From Candidatus Gastranaerophilales bacterium (GTDB taxonomy: Bacteria > Cyanobacteriota > Vampirovibrionia > Gastranaerophilales > Gastranaerophilaceae): a stretch of DNA of 64,000 bases. The position numbers and the translations under genes were made by a program. The stretch spans positions 114,506 through 178,505 of the forward strand of contig CALUVL010000003.1 in NCBI GenBank assembly GCA_944324225.1, written 5' to 3'. Shown here one piece after another: positions 8,493 through 16,920 of the stretch; positions within the stretch are counted from its first letter, which is position 1; each line of letters starts with the position of its first letter. The notes below the pieces were generated by a model. It saw only the letters and a list, made by a program, of their open reading frames with translations, ran no database searches and was not told where the DNA came from.

Positions 8493-9818
8493 ATGGAACT
8501 CTTACACAGCATAGTGCAGGCGCACAGTGTTGCGATTTCTGCTGCAATTCTGATTGTGGCTTACATATTTATTGCTCTGGAAAAAATCCCGAAAGTTACA
8601 ATTGCACTTTTGGGTGGTGCAATTACGATTATTCTTGGTCTTGTAAGCCAGTCAAAAACTTTAGATGGAGGGCTTGATCCTCATTATTTTATTAATTTCG
8701 TAGATTTTAATGTAATTTTCCTTCTGGTTTCAATGATGATTATCGTAAGTATTGCCACGAAAAGCGGTATGTTTAACTGGATTGCAAACCAGTTTTTGAA
8801 ACTTACGAAAGGACATCCGGTCGGTGTTTTGCTTGTATTAGGGGTCTTTACTGCTTTTGCTTCGGCATTTTTAGATAACGTAACGACGGTAATTCTTGTA
8901 ATGCCTGTTACTTTCTTTATTGCTGACAAACTAGGAATCAATCCGGTGCCGTATCTTTTGACAGAAGTTTTTGCTTCAAACATCGGCGGAACGGCAACTC
9001 TTATTGGTGATCCACCGAATATTATTATCGGAAGTGCTGCAGGACTTTCATTTATGGATTTTGTAAATGAATTAACTCCGATTATTATTGTTATTATGGC
9101 GGTTGTTCTTGCTATTTTGTGGTTATTCTTCAGAAAAGAACTGCATACAACACCGGAAAGAATGGCCGAAGTTGCAAATCTCGACAATTCAAAAACAATT
9201 ACAGATTTTCCGCTTATGCTGAGAAGTGGAATTGTTCTGGTTCTTGTTATTTTGGGATTTATTTTCCATGATGTCACACACATTGAAACCTGTGTAACAG
9301 CAATGCTTGGAGCAAGCTTTTTGCTTTTATTTGAAAAGCCGAAGGCTATTTTTGAGGAAGTTGAATGGAACACAATATTCTTCTTTATCGGTTTGTTTAT
9401 TATAATTGGCGGTTTGGAAGCTTCAGGCGGTATTGCTTTGATGGCAAAATGGATTTTGAATGTTACGGAAGGTTCTCAGGAAGCGACTGCTATGATTATT
9501 CTCTGGGCTTCAGGGTTCATAAGCGGTGTTATTGACAATATTCCGTATACAGCCACAATGACTCCGATGCTTCTGGAAATCGAAAAATTCATGGGTGCTG
9601 AATACACATATCCTTTGTGGTGGTGTTTGTCTTTGGGAGCATGTCTAGGCGGAAACATGACGATTATCGGTGCTGCCGCTAACGTTATTGTGTCAGAAAC
9701 TTCAGCACATCACGGACATAAAATAACCTTTATGCAATTCCTGAAATACGGTGTTGTTGTAATGATAACTTCATTAATCTTAAGTACAATTTATATCTGG
9801 CTGAGATTTTTACATTAA
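8493..9818 (+). CDS. ArsB/NhaD-type ion transporter (IT superfamily)
   Basis: The 441-aa membrane protein has about eleven hydrophobic helices. Family signatures are FLDNVTTVILVMPVT near residue 128 and GGTATLIGDPPNIIIGS near residue 165, and a symmetry-related second half carries GVIDNIPYTATMTPM near 345 and LGACLGGNMTIIGAAANV near 380. These two repeats with DN and GDPPN/GAAAN loops are typical of the ArsB/NhaD/P-protein group, which exchanges Na+ or anions across the inner membrane. Substrate (Na+/H+ versus arsenite or other anion) cannot be fixed; no arsenic genes are near. A strong SD (GGGGAGG) lies 5 nt before ATG. The gene is alone between a repeat spacer and the dehydrogenase. Confidence 0.88.
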   Translation: MELLHSIVQAHSVAISAAILIVAYIFIALEKIPKVTIALLGGAITIILGLVSQSKTLDGGLDPHYFINFVDFNVIFLLVSMMIIVSIATKSGMFNWIANQFLKLTKGHPVGVLLVLGVFTAFASAFLDNVTTVILVMPVTFFIADKLGINPVPYLLTEVFASNIGGTATLIGDPPNIIIGSAAGLSFMDFVNELTPIIIVIMAVVLAILWLFFRKELHTTPERMAEVANLDNSKTITDFPLMLRSGIVLVLVILGFIFHDVTHIETCVTAMLGASFLLLFEKPKAIFEEVEWNTIFFFIGLFIIIGGLEASGGIALMAKWILNVTEGSQEATAMIILWASGFISGVIDNIPYTATMTPMLLEIEKFMGAEYTYPLWWCLSLGACLGGNMTIIGAAANVIVSETSAHHGHKITFMQFLKYGVVVMITSLILSTIYIWLRFLH

Positions 9819-9855
9819 TAAACCGTACTGACAAAAGTCGGATGTATAAAAAATT

Positions 9856-9901
9856 CCCGTTGTTTATCATCAATTAGTGAATTAATAACGGGGATTTTTT
9901 T
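9856..9901 (+). promoter_or_regulatory. Terminator-like hairpin ending directly at the ldh start codon
   Basis: CCCGTT (9856-9861) pairs with AACGGG (9887-9892), and a run of seven T (9895-9901) ends at the ATG of the next gene. The only SD-like sequence (GGGGA) lies in the 3' arm. The element can therefore act as terminator of the transporter gene, or as a hairpin that hides the ribosome-binding site of the dehydrogenase. Confidence 0.6.
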
Positions 9902-10915
9902 ATGAAAAAAATAATATTTTTTGATGTTCAGGATTATGAGGTTGAATTTTTAACTTCAGCCTGTCACGGTAAATTTGAGTTTGAAATTGTAAAAGAATCT
10001 TTGAATGATTTGTACGATTTGACAGAACCTCAAAAGCAGGCGGAAATTATTTCTTGTTTTACGACTTCAAGGGTTACAAAATCTATTCTGGAAAAGTTCA
10101 GGAATTTAAAGTTGATTGCATTGAGATCTGTAGGGTTTAATCATATTGATATTGATTATTGTAAAGAAAAAGGAATTTATGTTGAAAATACTCCGAATTA
10201 CGGGAATATGACGGTTGCAGAATTTGCTTTTGCGCTGCTTTTGGATGTGACAAGAAAAGTGACATTTTCATTTGATGATTTAAAAAAGGCGCTTATAAAT
10301 CCGCTTAAAACTACAGGTGTTGAATTATTTGGCAAAACAATAGGAATTGTAGGCCTCGGCGCAATAGGGGCGGAAATGGCAAGGATTTCGCATGGTGTCG
10401 GGCTGAAAATTCTCGGGTTTGATATTAAGGAAAGAGCGGATCTGAAAGAAAAATTCTGTGTTGAATACACGGACTTTGAAACGCTTGTAAGATGTTCTGA
10501 TTTTATTTCGCTTCACTCACCTCTGACAAAAGATAACTATCATTTGTTCAACAAAGATATTTTTGAAATGATGAAGCCTTCTGCTTTTATCATAAACACA
10601 GCAAGAGGCGAATTGATTGATACACAGGCACTTTACAATGCTCTTGCCGATAAAAAAATTGCAGGTGCAGGTCTTGATGTTCTGGAAAGCGAAGAAACAC
10701 TGACTGATCCGGATTTTCTGGTTGATATCGGCAGAATGACAACGCAGTCTTTGCAGAAAACAGTTTTGAACAACAGTCTTTTAAAACTGGATAATGTAAT
10801 AATAACCCCTCATATTGCTTACGATACACACGAGGCAATCAACAGAATTTTGAATACGGCAATTGAAAATATTTCAGCGTTTGAAGAAGGTAAAATTCAG
10901 AATAATGTTTATTAA
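9902..10915 (+). CDS. D-2-hydroxyacid dehydrogenase, D-lactate dehydrogenase-like
   Basis: NAD-dependent dehydrogenase of 337 aa. The nucleotide-binding GLGAIGAEM sits near residue 149, and the catalytic Arg lies in NTARGELID (about 233), with the Glu in the LDVLESE region and His304 in TPHIAYD. PNYGNMTVAEFAFALLL and HSPLTKDNYHLF match the D-lactate dehydrogenase branch. The likely reaction is pyruvate to D-lactate with NADH, fitting a fermentative gut organism; phosphoglycerate or other hydroxyacids cannot be excluded. Expression may be controlled by the hairpin that contains its SD. It is followed by a TPR gene 63 bp away. Confidence 0.88.
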   Translation: MKKIIFFDVQDYEVEFLTSACHGKFEFEIVKESLNDLYDLTEPQKQAEIISCFTTSRVTKSILEKFRNLKLIALRSVGFNHIDIDYCKEKGIYVENTPNYGNMTVAEFAFALLLDVTRKVTFSFDDLKKALINPLKTTGVELFGKTIGIVGLGAIGAEMARISHGVGLKILGFDIKERADLKEKFCVEYTDFETLVRCSDFISLHSPLTKDNYHLFNKDIFEMMKPSAFIINTARGELIDTQALYNALADKKIAGAGLDVLESEETLTDPDFLVDIGRMTTQSLQKTVLNNSLLKLDNVIITPHIAYDTHEAINRILNTAIENISAFEEGKIQNNVY

Positions 10916-10944
10916 TAAATGTAAAAAATCTTAAAGTTTTATCA

Positions 10945-10971
10945 TTCCTAATCCGTAAACGGGAATAGGAA
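10945..10971 (+). promoter_or_regulatory. Hairpin covering the SD of the TPR gene at 10979
   Basis: TTCCTA (10945-10950) pairs with TAGGAA (10966-10971), with an inner CCG/CGG stem. The 3' arm contains most of the AGGAAGG SD of the downstream gene, so folding would block initiation. Confidence 0.5.
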
Positions 10972-10978
10972 GGTTAGA

Positions 10979-12277
10979 ATGACAGAGAATTTTATTGTTG
11001 AAAATCAGGAAATAGATTATTATATCTCTCCTTTAAACGGATTATGGATGTGGTTTAAGCTGCAGCGTGTTATTAAATCAGGCAAGGCTACCTCTATGAC
11101 ATATAATAATCTTGCGGAAATTTGTCAATGGTACGGATTTTACAAAAAAGCCCGTAAATATGTACTAAAAGCTTTACGAATGAACAAAAACAATGCTCTT
11201 GCATATATCACATTAGGGAATTTAAAAGATTTTGATGCAGGCAAAAAATACTTTTTAAAGGCGCTTAAAATAGGCAGCCGCTATGATTATCAGGCTCTGG
11301 CGTATCTTGCAGTGTACGAAAGAGATAATTATAAAGAAGCAGTTGTTTATTATAAAAGATTTTTTGAATGTCAGAGTGACGATGCGGGTTATGTTTACTG
11401 GCGGGCATTATTAAATGTTTCTTTTTTTAATATCGGTGCGGCAGTTAAAGATTTGCCGCTGCTGTTTAAAAAAATAATAAATGAAAGACTATACATTCCG
11501 ATTTCGTCGATGGGGTGTCTGCTGTTTGCAATCCTTTGGAACGGGGCATTAGAGTTGTGCTTTCGTGAAAATTTTATTGTTGCAAGAGCAACAATGCTGC
11601 TGAATTCAGACAGTGAAAAAGAAGCTGTTGATATGATTTTTAACGCAGCATCAAAAGGTAAAAATAAAAAACATATAGAAAATTGTTACTACTCCCTGCT
11701 GAATTTCTATTTTGACCGCAAAGAATACAAAAAATGTATTGATATAGCAAACAAAATTCTGATAAAAGAAAAATTTGAAGGAGCTTTCATATATAAAATA
11801 AGGTCTTATGTGGAGCTTGAAGAATATGATAAAGCTGTTGAGCTTATGAAAACGGTAAAAGAAAACTATAAAATTAATTACAGCTTATGGGGTGATTTTG
11901 ATATTGGAGTTGTGTATTATAGAATGAAGGATTATGATAATGCGCTTAAGTATTTTAACAAACGGATAATGTCAAATCAGGATCCGGAAGCCTTAGGCTA
12001 TAAAGGGATATGTCTGGAGGAGTCATACTGCTACGAAGAAGCTATAAAAGCCTATCAGCGGAGTCTTGAATATAAACAGGATGACCGCTGGTATTATCGA
12101 ATAGCAAACCTTTATTACAGGATGAATGATTACGAAGAAGCTCTTGAGAACATAAACAGAAGCCTTATGCTGTGCAAAGATTCTTACAATTACAATCTTA
12201 AAGGCGATATTCTGACTTCTCTTAAGCGTATTAAAGAGGCCCGTGCATGCTATAAGAAGGCCGAGGGGCTAGAATAA
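10979..12277 (+). CDS. Tetratricopeptide repeat protein (432 aa)
   Basis: The product is built from helical TPR-like units. Clear ones are AEICQWYGFYKKARKYVLKALRMN near residue 40, the 60-100 region, and four successive units in the C-terminal third (e.g. YYRMKDYDNALKYFNKRI, YKGICLEESYCYEEAIKAYQRSL, NLYYRMNDYEEALENINRSL). A single hydrophobic stretch near residues 175-195 (MGCLLFAILWNGALEL) may be buried or a membrane segment. No signal peptide. TPRs mediate protein-protein contacts; the partner is unknown. The SD AGGAAGG is partly masked by an upstream hairpin. The gene ends exactly where the convergent MCE gene ends, with no space for a separate terminator. Confidence 0.85.
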   Translation: MTENFIVENQEIDYYISPLNGLWMWFKLQRVIKSGKATSMTYNNLAEICQWYGFYKKARKYVLKALRMNKNNALAYITLGNLKDFDAGKKYFLKALKIGSRYDYQALAYLAVYERDNYKEAVVYYKRFFECQSDDAGYVYWRALLNVSFFNIGAAVKDLPLLFKKIINERLYIPISSMGCLLFAILWNGALELCFRENFIVARATMLLNSDSEKEAVDMIFNAASKGKNKKHIENCYYSLLNFYFDRKEYKKCIDIANKILIKEKFEGAFIYKIRSYVELEEYDKAVELMKTVKENYKINYSLWGDFDIGVVYYRMKDYDNALKYFNKRIMSNQDPEALGYKGICLEESYCYEEAIKAYQRSLEYKQDDRWYYRIANLYYRMNDYEEALENINRSLMLCKDSYNYNLKGDILTSLKRIKEARACYKKAEGLE

Positions 12278-13231
12278 TTACCGGTTCGGAACCTGCGGAC
12301 TGCAGTTTTTGTAGCATTTGTTTTTGACGGGTTTGCCGAATATCAGCCTTAAGCCTCCGAAATTCTGAGATAACGTTGTTCTTAAGCCTGAAGTAATTTC
12401 TGCAATGTTGCAGGTGATGACCTGTGCATTAGAAATTGTCTTAGCTATGTCCGGCGAATTTTTATTGAGATCATTTGTAAAAATATTGATGTTTTTAGTT
12501 ATTCCGTCAAGATTGTCGGTTGTGATGACCGCATTTGATGAGGTTTTGTCAAAATTGGTGAAAGTATTTTGAAGCTGCTGCTGGTTTATTGCACTGTTAA
12601 GTTTGAATGCAAAAACACGCAGGCTGTCTGACATTCTTGCAAGATTGCCTGTCATAATTTTTATAGAAGGTCTGTTTTCGTTTACGGTATCAGTTAGTGC
12701 ATTCATAAGTACTGTCAGAGCCTTGCTGGTTGCATCAAGACTTTCAAGAAGTTCATTTATGTTGTTAGTAATTTTGTCAAGATCACCTGACAAAGCTTTG
12801 CTTGAAAAGTAACTTTCAATGTCAACTGTTGTGAATCCGTTTATACTGTCACCGCTTCTTAATGGCAGTTCGGATGGTTCTTCCGGATAAATTAGATTGA
12901 TAAAATCTATTTCTCGGCGTTCACGTTTTTCCCTTGTTAAAAGTGCCGTTGTGTTTGTTGGGAGTCTTAAATTCTTCGGATAAAGTACAATTGTTACCAT
13001 AGTTGATTTAAAATCGTCACTTGGCTTGATTTTTTCTACTTTTCCAATTCTGTAGCCCTTATAATAAACAGGAATTTTGTTTCTGACAGGTCGTGCATCA
13101 TTAAATACAACTGTTAGATATGTATAAGTATGAAACCTGTAAATACACATAATTGTGCATAAAAGGATGAAAATTAATAATGCTGCCCGTGATGTAGTTT
13201 TTGTTATAGGTGATGTTAAAAATTCTTTCAT
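12278..13231 (-). CDS. MCE (MlaD-like) lipid-transport protein
   Basis: The 317-aa product has one N-terminal transmembrane helix (AALLIFILLCTIMCIYRF, residues ~15-32) followed by an MCE domain (LTVVFNDARPVRNKIPVYYKG..IGKVEKI; residues ~38-135) and a long helical tail of about 150 residues with heptad-like spacing. MCE proteins bind phospholipid between inner and outer membrane and normally work with a YrbE/MlaE permease and an ATPase, which are not adjacent here. A motif YKGYRIGKVEKI replaces the more usual G-x-x-V-G-x-V. It supports a double-membrane cell. No SD is visible; instead a perfect 9-bp A/T dyad abuts the start codon. Confidence 0.85.
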   Translation of the reverse strand: MKEFLTSPITKTTSRAALLIFILLCTIMCIYRFHTYTYLTVVFNDARPVRNKIPVYYKGYRIGKVEKIKPSDDFKSTMVTIVLYPKNLRLPTNTTALLTREKRERREIDFINLIYPEEPSELPLRSGDSINGFTTVDIESYFSSKALSGDLDKITNNINELLESLDATSKALTVLMNALTDTVNENRPSIKIMTGNLARMSDSLRVFAFKLNSAINQQQLQNTFTNFDKTSSNAVITTDNLDGITKNINIFTNDLNKNSPDIAKTISNAQVITCNIAEITSGLRTTLSQNFGGLRLIFGKPVKNKCYKNCSPQVPNR

Positions 13232-13253
13232 ATTAAAATCTTATGATTTTAAT
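13232..13253 (-). promoter_or_regulatory. Perfect A/T dyad abutting the MCE gene start
   Basis: ATTAAAATC (13232-13240) and GATTTTAAT (13245-13253) form a perfect inverted repeat with a 4-bp centre, directly next to the start codon at 13231. It could be a protein operator or a weak RNA hairpin. Confidence 0.4.
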
Positions 13254-13387
13254 AAAAATTAGAAATTGCCATACCGGTTATACAAGAAGATTATTTGTGA
13301 AAAATATAAATAATCTGAACGGAGTAAATAAAATCGTGTTTTTTTGTTATAATTCAATGGCAACGTAGAATTTTTTAGAGAAGATTT

Positions 13388-14419
13388 ATGACAACTACCG
13401 AAAATAATACTATACGTGAACACTTGGAACAAAGAGAAAAGTTGTTTTTAAATGAATTTGCAACAAAAAGCATAAATTCAAAGGGAAGAAAAATTAAGGA
13501 GGAAGAATGTCCTTTAAGAACGTGTTTTCAGCGGGATCGTGACAGAATTCTTCATTCAAAAGCATTCAGACGTTTGAAACATAAAACACAGGTGTTTTTA
13601 TCTCCTTTTGATGACCATTTCAGAACACGATTGACGCATACGCTTGAAGTATCGCAGATTGCACGCACAATTGCAAGAGCGTTGAATTTTAATGAGGATC
13701 TGGTTGAGGCTATAGCACTCGGACATGATTTGGGACACACACCTTTCGGACATTGCGGAGAAGGTGTTTTGAATGAGCTTGTAAATGGCGGATTCCATCA
13801 TAATATTCAAAGTGTCAGAGTTGTTGAAGTTCTTGAAAAACTTAATCTTTGCTACGAAACGATTGACGGTATTTTAACCCACACCTGGGGGTATACTCCA
13901 AATACTCCGGAAGCACAGATTGTTCAGCTTGCAGACAAAGTTGCATATATTAATCATGATATTGAAGATTCAATCCGTGCAGGAATAATTTCAGAAAGCG
14001 ACCTGCCAAAAGACTGTATAAATTATTTTTCATCAGTTCAAAGCAAGCGACTTAACAAAATGATTGCGGAAATTGTAAATAATTCTTTGGGCAAGTCTAC
14101 AGTATCAATGAGCGAGGAAGCATGGGGCTATACAACTGCTTTAAGAAATTGGATGTTTGAAAATGTATATATGGATTCTCCGGCAAAGTTAGAGGAAAGT
14201 AAGGCAAGAAATGTTATAAGAGAATTGTTTTTCCTTTATTCGGAAAAACTTAAAAACATCTGTGACGAAAGCCGTATTGAAAGGATTGTAACCGATTATA
14301 TTTCAGGCATGACAGACCGCTATGCCATTGAAAAATACAAAGAACATTTTATCCCGACAGGCTTCCACACAAGTGCAAAAGATGATTATCTCTACAAACT
14401 TGCAAATATGATTGAGTAA
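13388..14419 (+). CDS. dGTPase-like HD-domain triphosphohydrolase
   Basis: The 343-aa protein carries the Dgt signature: RDRDRILHSKAFRRLKHKTQVF at residues 49-70, RLTHTLEVSQ (His84), the metal-binding HD pair at 113-114 with GHTPFGHCGE following, and a later Asp in ADKVAYINHDIED. Family members hydrolyse dNTPs to deoxynucleosides and triphosphate, affecting dNTP pools, mutation rate and sometimes phage resistance. It is a stand-alone gene, divergent from the MCE gene and convergent with the orphan membrane protein (26 bp apart). The shorter length compared with the E. coli enzyme places it among the dNTPase-type 2 proteins; substrate range is not predictable. Confidence 0.92.
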   Translation: MTTTENNTIREHLEQREKLFLNEFATKSINSKGRKIKEEECPLRTCFQRDRDRILHSKAFRRLKHKTQVFLSPFDDHFRTRLTHTLEVSQIARTIARALNFNEDLVEAIALGHDLGHTPFGHCGEGVLNELVNGGFHHNIQSVRVVEVLEKLNLCYETIDGILTHTWGYTPNTPEAQIVQLADKVAYINHDIEDSIRAGIISESDLPKDCINYFSSVQSKRLNKMIAEIVNNSLGKSTVSMSEEAWGYTTALRNWMFENVYMDSPAKLEESKARNVIRELFFLYSEKLKNICDESRIERIVTDYISGMTDRYAIEKYKEHFIPTGFHTSAKDDYLYKLANMIE

Positions 14420-14445
14420 ACTTTCAATAAAGTTAATTCAGCACT

Positions 14446-16125
14446 CTATGCCATTGAATTTGCAGATGCCTGTTCTTTTGACGGGAAATGTTTTTTACGG
14501 TAATTGTCGAGCATTGAGCCGAGTTTGCTGATTGCTAAACCTGAAATTGCTCCATACATCATTGCTCGTCCTCCAGATACAAGACTTGCAGAGAAGTAAA
14601 GTGAGGTTGCAATTGCTCCTACTGCCGGAATTCCTGCTTTCAAAAGAACGGTATTTTGCTGGTCTTTGTTTTCGGCTTTGGAAAGTCCGATTCCGATTGC
14701 GCCTATTGCACCAAGAATTGATAAAATATCAGTTGGCGCTGAACCCATTGTTAAATCCCGCATCATATCAAAAAAGCTGTTTGTTTCTTTTGAAATTGCA
14801 TCATCAAGATATTTTATGTTTTTAGAAGTTGAATTTTTAAGTTTTATATAATCTTCTTTCGGAAGAAGTTTTTTGTAGATTGTATAAATCTCCTGCAAAG
14901 CTCCTTTTCCGCTTTCGCCCATAATATTTCCGATCTCGTTAATATTTGCTTCAAGAAGCTTTACGGTTTCCGGATTATATCCGTATGTGCGTTTGTTATC
15001 TTTGATGCTTGAGGATAGCTGTTTTAAAAGAGTATTGATTTCTACATTCAAGGATGTTCTTTTTGACATTTCCTCTTTTCCTGAAAGCTTTTTCCAGTCC
15101 TCCAGTTTTAATCTTAGATTTTTTATAATATCACGTGATGATTTGTCACGGGTTTTTATAAATGATGTCATTGAATCAACTACATCAACCGTGCTTTTAT
15201 AAATGTCATCTATATCTCTTGTTATAACGTATCTGGAAGACAGGGTATCCGTCATAAGTTTAAGCTTTTTGGCGGAAAGTTTGTCTTCTGCAATAAAGCT
15301 TTCATACATTTCTTTTTTGCTTAAGTTGTTTAAGTTTCCGGCAGTAGCCTCCCAGACTTCATCAGTAAGATTTTTCATACTGTCTTTAATCTTTGAATAG
15401 CGTTCTTCTCTGGTTCTTGCGCCATAGTTTGCGTTCCAGGTGCGTCGAATTGTGGTCTTTAATGTTTCAATTTCATCAAGCCAATCCTTTACGGTTTTAC
15501 CTTCAATTATTTGGGTTCCGTTTTGAGAGTTTTTTAAAATTCTGTCGTCATTGTCTTCAAAAGTCTGGAACATCCCGTAAAGTTTAGATTTCGCTTTGTC
15601 ATAGGATTTGTTTACTGTGCGTCTGCCGATTTTTTCATAGACTCCTGTAATCTTTTCGTGTATCTTTTGTGTAAATTTGTTTTTGTACATGAGTTTTTTG
15701 AAGGTGATGTCTTTGACAGCCACAAAGTTATTAATACTCTGGGCTTTTCCGATAAAGGAGTTGAGTTTATTTAGTGTAAAAGTATAAAACTCCTCAAAAC
15801 GACCTACCTGACCGTTCTGTCTTTGTTTCGCAATTTTATTTTCAAGTTTTTGCGACCATTTTTCAAGAGTTTTGTATGCGTTTTTCGGTAAACCTCTCAT
15901 CAAAAATAAAATACCTGCGCCGACTCCGAGAGCTGAAAATGCAATGGTTTTGCCAAGATGCCGTTCTTTTTTTTCTTCCTGTTTTTTGACTGTTTGCGCC
16001 TGAAAACTATCATTTTGTGTTGCGATATATGACGGCAGAAAATAGTATCCGTTCTTTTGAGTGTTGAACTCTGCAAACGGATTGTTTGTTGCACTGCTTG
16101 ATTTTACACCTGATATTTCAGTCAT
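14446..16125 (-). CDS. Orphan membrane-associated protein (559 aa)
   Basis: No known family is recognised. The first 60 residues are polar (NNPFAEFNTQ, YYFLPSYI), followed by a hydrophobic stretch with GALGVGAGILFLMRG-like composition near residue 60. About 350 residues of charged helices come next, then two or three hydrophobic segments near 470-490 (ILSILGAIGAIGIG), 495-520 (AGIPAVGAIATSLYFSASLVSGG) and 525-540. The architecture, a polar start, a membrane helix, a long helical soluble part and a C-terminal glycine-rich membrane region, resembles the other large orphan proteins in this window. The SD AGGTAG lies 7 nt upstream of ATG. Monocistronic; a repeat-filled spacer lies upstream. Confidence 0.78.
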   Translation of the reverse strand: MTEISGVKSSSATNNPFAEFNTQKNGYYFLPSYIATQNDSFQAQTVKKQEEKKERHLGKTIAFSALGVGAGILFLMRGLPKNAYKTLEKWSQKLENKIAKQRQNGQVGRFEEFYTFTLNKLNSFIGKAQSINNFVAVKDITFKKLMYKNKFTQKIHEKITGVYEKIGRRTVNKSYDKAKSKLYGMFQTFEDNDDRILKNSQNGTQIIEGKTVKDWLDEIETLKTTIRRTWNANYGARTREERYSKIKDSMKNLTDEVWEATAGNLNNLSKKEMYESFIAEDKLSAKKLKLMTDTLSSRYVITRDIDDIYKSTVDVVDSMTSFIKTRDKSSRDIIKNLRLKLEDWKKLSGKEEMSKRTSLNVEINTLLKQLSSSIKDNKRTYGYNPETVKLLEANINEIGNIMGESGKGALQEIYTIYKKLLPKEDYIKLKNSTSKNIKYLDDAISKETNSFFDMMRDLTMGSAPTDILSILGAIGAIGIGLSKAENKDQQNTVLLKAGIPAVGAIATSLYFSASLVSGGRAMMYGAISGLAISKLGSMLDNYRKKHFPSKEQASANSMA

Positions 16126-16292
16126 AATACATCTACCTGTATTTATAAACGTTATTTTAAACAGGTTTTTGCTTATTTTTAAATAGAACGTTAACTTATG
16201 TTAATATTTTTAATTGGCCCTTGAGATAAATAAAAATATATTAAATTTGTTATTGCGAGCCGAAGGCGAAGCAATCCGGTCTTTCTTATACT

Positions 16293-16315
16293 CCTCTCCC
16301 TGATGACGGGAGAGG
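16293..16315. repeat. Hairpin in repeat cluster B
   Basis: CCTCTCCC (16293-16300) and GGGAGAGG (16308-16315) form an 8-bp perfect stem with a 7-nt loop. It lies next to a GCGAGCCGAAGGCGAAGCAATCC block (from about 16256) that resembles the reverse complement of part of cluster A. Confidence 0.6.
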
Positions 16316-16394
16316 GTAGTTAATGTAGGTTGGGCTTTCAGCCCAACAAAGAATTTTATAATATTCAATCTTTTCTTATGTTGCAGTGGTATAT

Positions 16395-16424
16395 GGTACT
16401 TTCTTGTGCCGACAAGAAAGTACC
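16395..16424. repeat. Perfect 13-bp hairpin
   Basis: GGTACTTTCTTGT (16395-16407) and ACAAGAAAGTACC (16412-16424) are exact complements around a 4-nt GCCG loop. No T-tract follows on either strand, so a simple terminator is unlikely. Confidence 0.7.
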
Positions 16425-16457
16425 GCAAAGAAGCTCCCGACCTGAGCTTCACTCACT

Positions 16458-16550
16458 AATCAATTGTAACCGTTTCACTATATAGCAAGTGAACTCGTGC
16501 TTCGCACTCAAACAACACTTGCTCTGTTGTAGTGAAACGGAACATTGATT
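16458..16550. repeat. Nested long dyad (potential cruciform or RNA stem)
   Basis: Ordered arms pair from outside in: AATCAAT with ATTGATT, CCGTTTCACTA (16470-16480) with TAGTGAAACGG (16530-16540), AGCAAGTG with CACTTGCT, and a central GTGC-TTC-GCAC hairpin. Spacing is nearly symmetric, giving a stem about 40 bp long with small interruptions. Confidence 0.7.
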
Positions 16551-16747
16551 GTTCTCTCCGCAAAGGTCGGCTGGCACCTCAGCTTGTAGGTTGGGCTTTT
16601 AGCTCAACAAAAGTTGACAGAAATATCAATTAGCATCTCTTAGCGAAACGTTATCAAGGCGAGCATTGTTTGAGCGAAGCGAGTTTGCGAGCCTAAGGTT
16701 GAGCTTTAGAGAAGCTTTTTGACCGCATGTTTTCTTTTCTTGGTTCG

Positions 16748-16781
16748 TTCTTTTCTTTTGCACTGCAACAAAAGAAAAGAA
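16748..16781. repeat. 13-bp hairpin at the edge of repeat cluster B
   Basis: TTCTTTTCTTTTG (16748-16760) pairs with CAAAAGAAAAGAA (16769-16781) around an 8-nt loop. Confidence 0.6.
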
Positions 16782-16920
16782 TGAACATAATTTATAATAA
16801 AAATTATCAGGCTTAGGTCACCCAAATAATTCAAAATCTTCTTTGTTGGGCTGAAAGCCCAACCTACAAGTTTTATTTGTCTGAATGCCGGTACAATAAT
16901 GGTTCCGTAAGCAAGGAGAA

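Larger units (their letters stand above)
16325..16867. repeat. Repeat cluster B bounded by 29-bp inverted repeats
   Basis: This covers most of the 795-bp gene-free stretch 16126-16920. A 29-bp sequence at 16325-16353, itself containing the dyad TTGGGCTTTCAGCCCAA, recurs as an exact inverted copy at 16839-16867; a third, slightly changed direct copy lies at 16586-16612. Inside are a perfect 13-bp hairpin (16395-16424), a nested long dyad (about 16458-16550) and a further 13-bp hairpin (16748-16781). No transposase remnant or convincing reading frame is visible; an 80-codon frame on the minus strand here is made of repeat sequence. The organisation resembles a miniature inverted-repeat element or several nested intergenic repeats. 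Confidence 0.7.

Noticed and set aside
8362..8547. 61-codon minus-strand frame upstream of the transporter
   Set aside because: Overlaps the transporter start and its SD; no conserved-looking sequence.
8684..9373. 229-codon frame antisense to the transporter
   Set aside because: Long antisense frame inside a confident membrane transporter gene; a shadow of its codon bias.
16210..16452. 80-codon minus-strand frame
   Set aside because: Composed of repeat-cluster B sequence, including the 29-bp inverted repeat and a hairpin; no SD.
16325..16867. Insertion sequence
   Set aside because: Inverted ends exist but no transposase frame and no visible target duplication; kept only as a repeat element.
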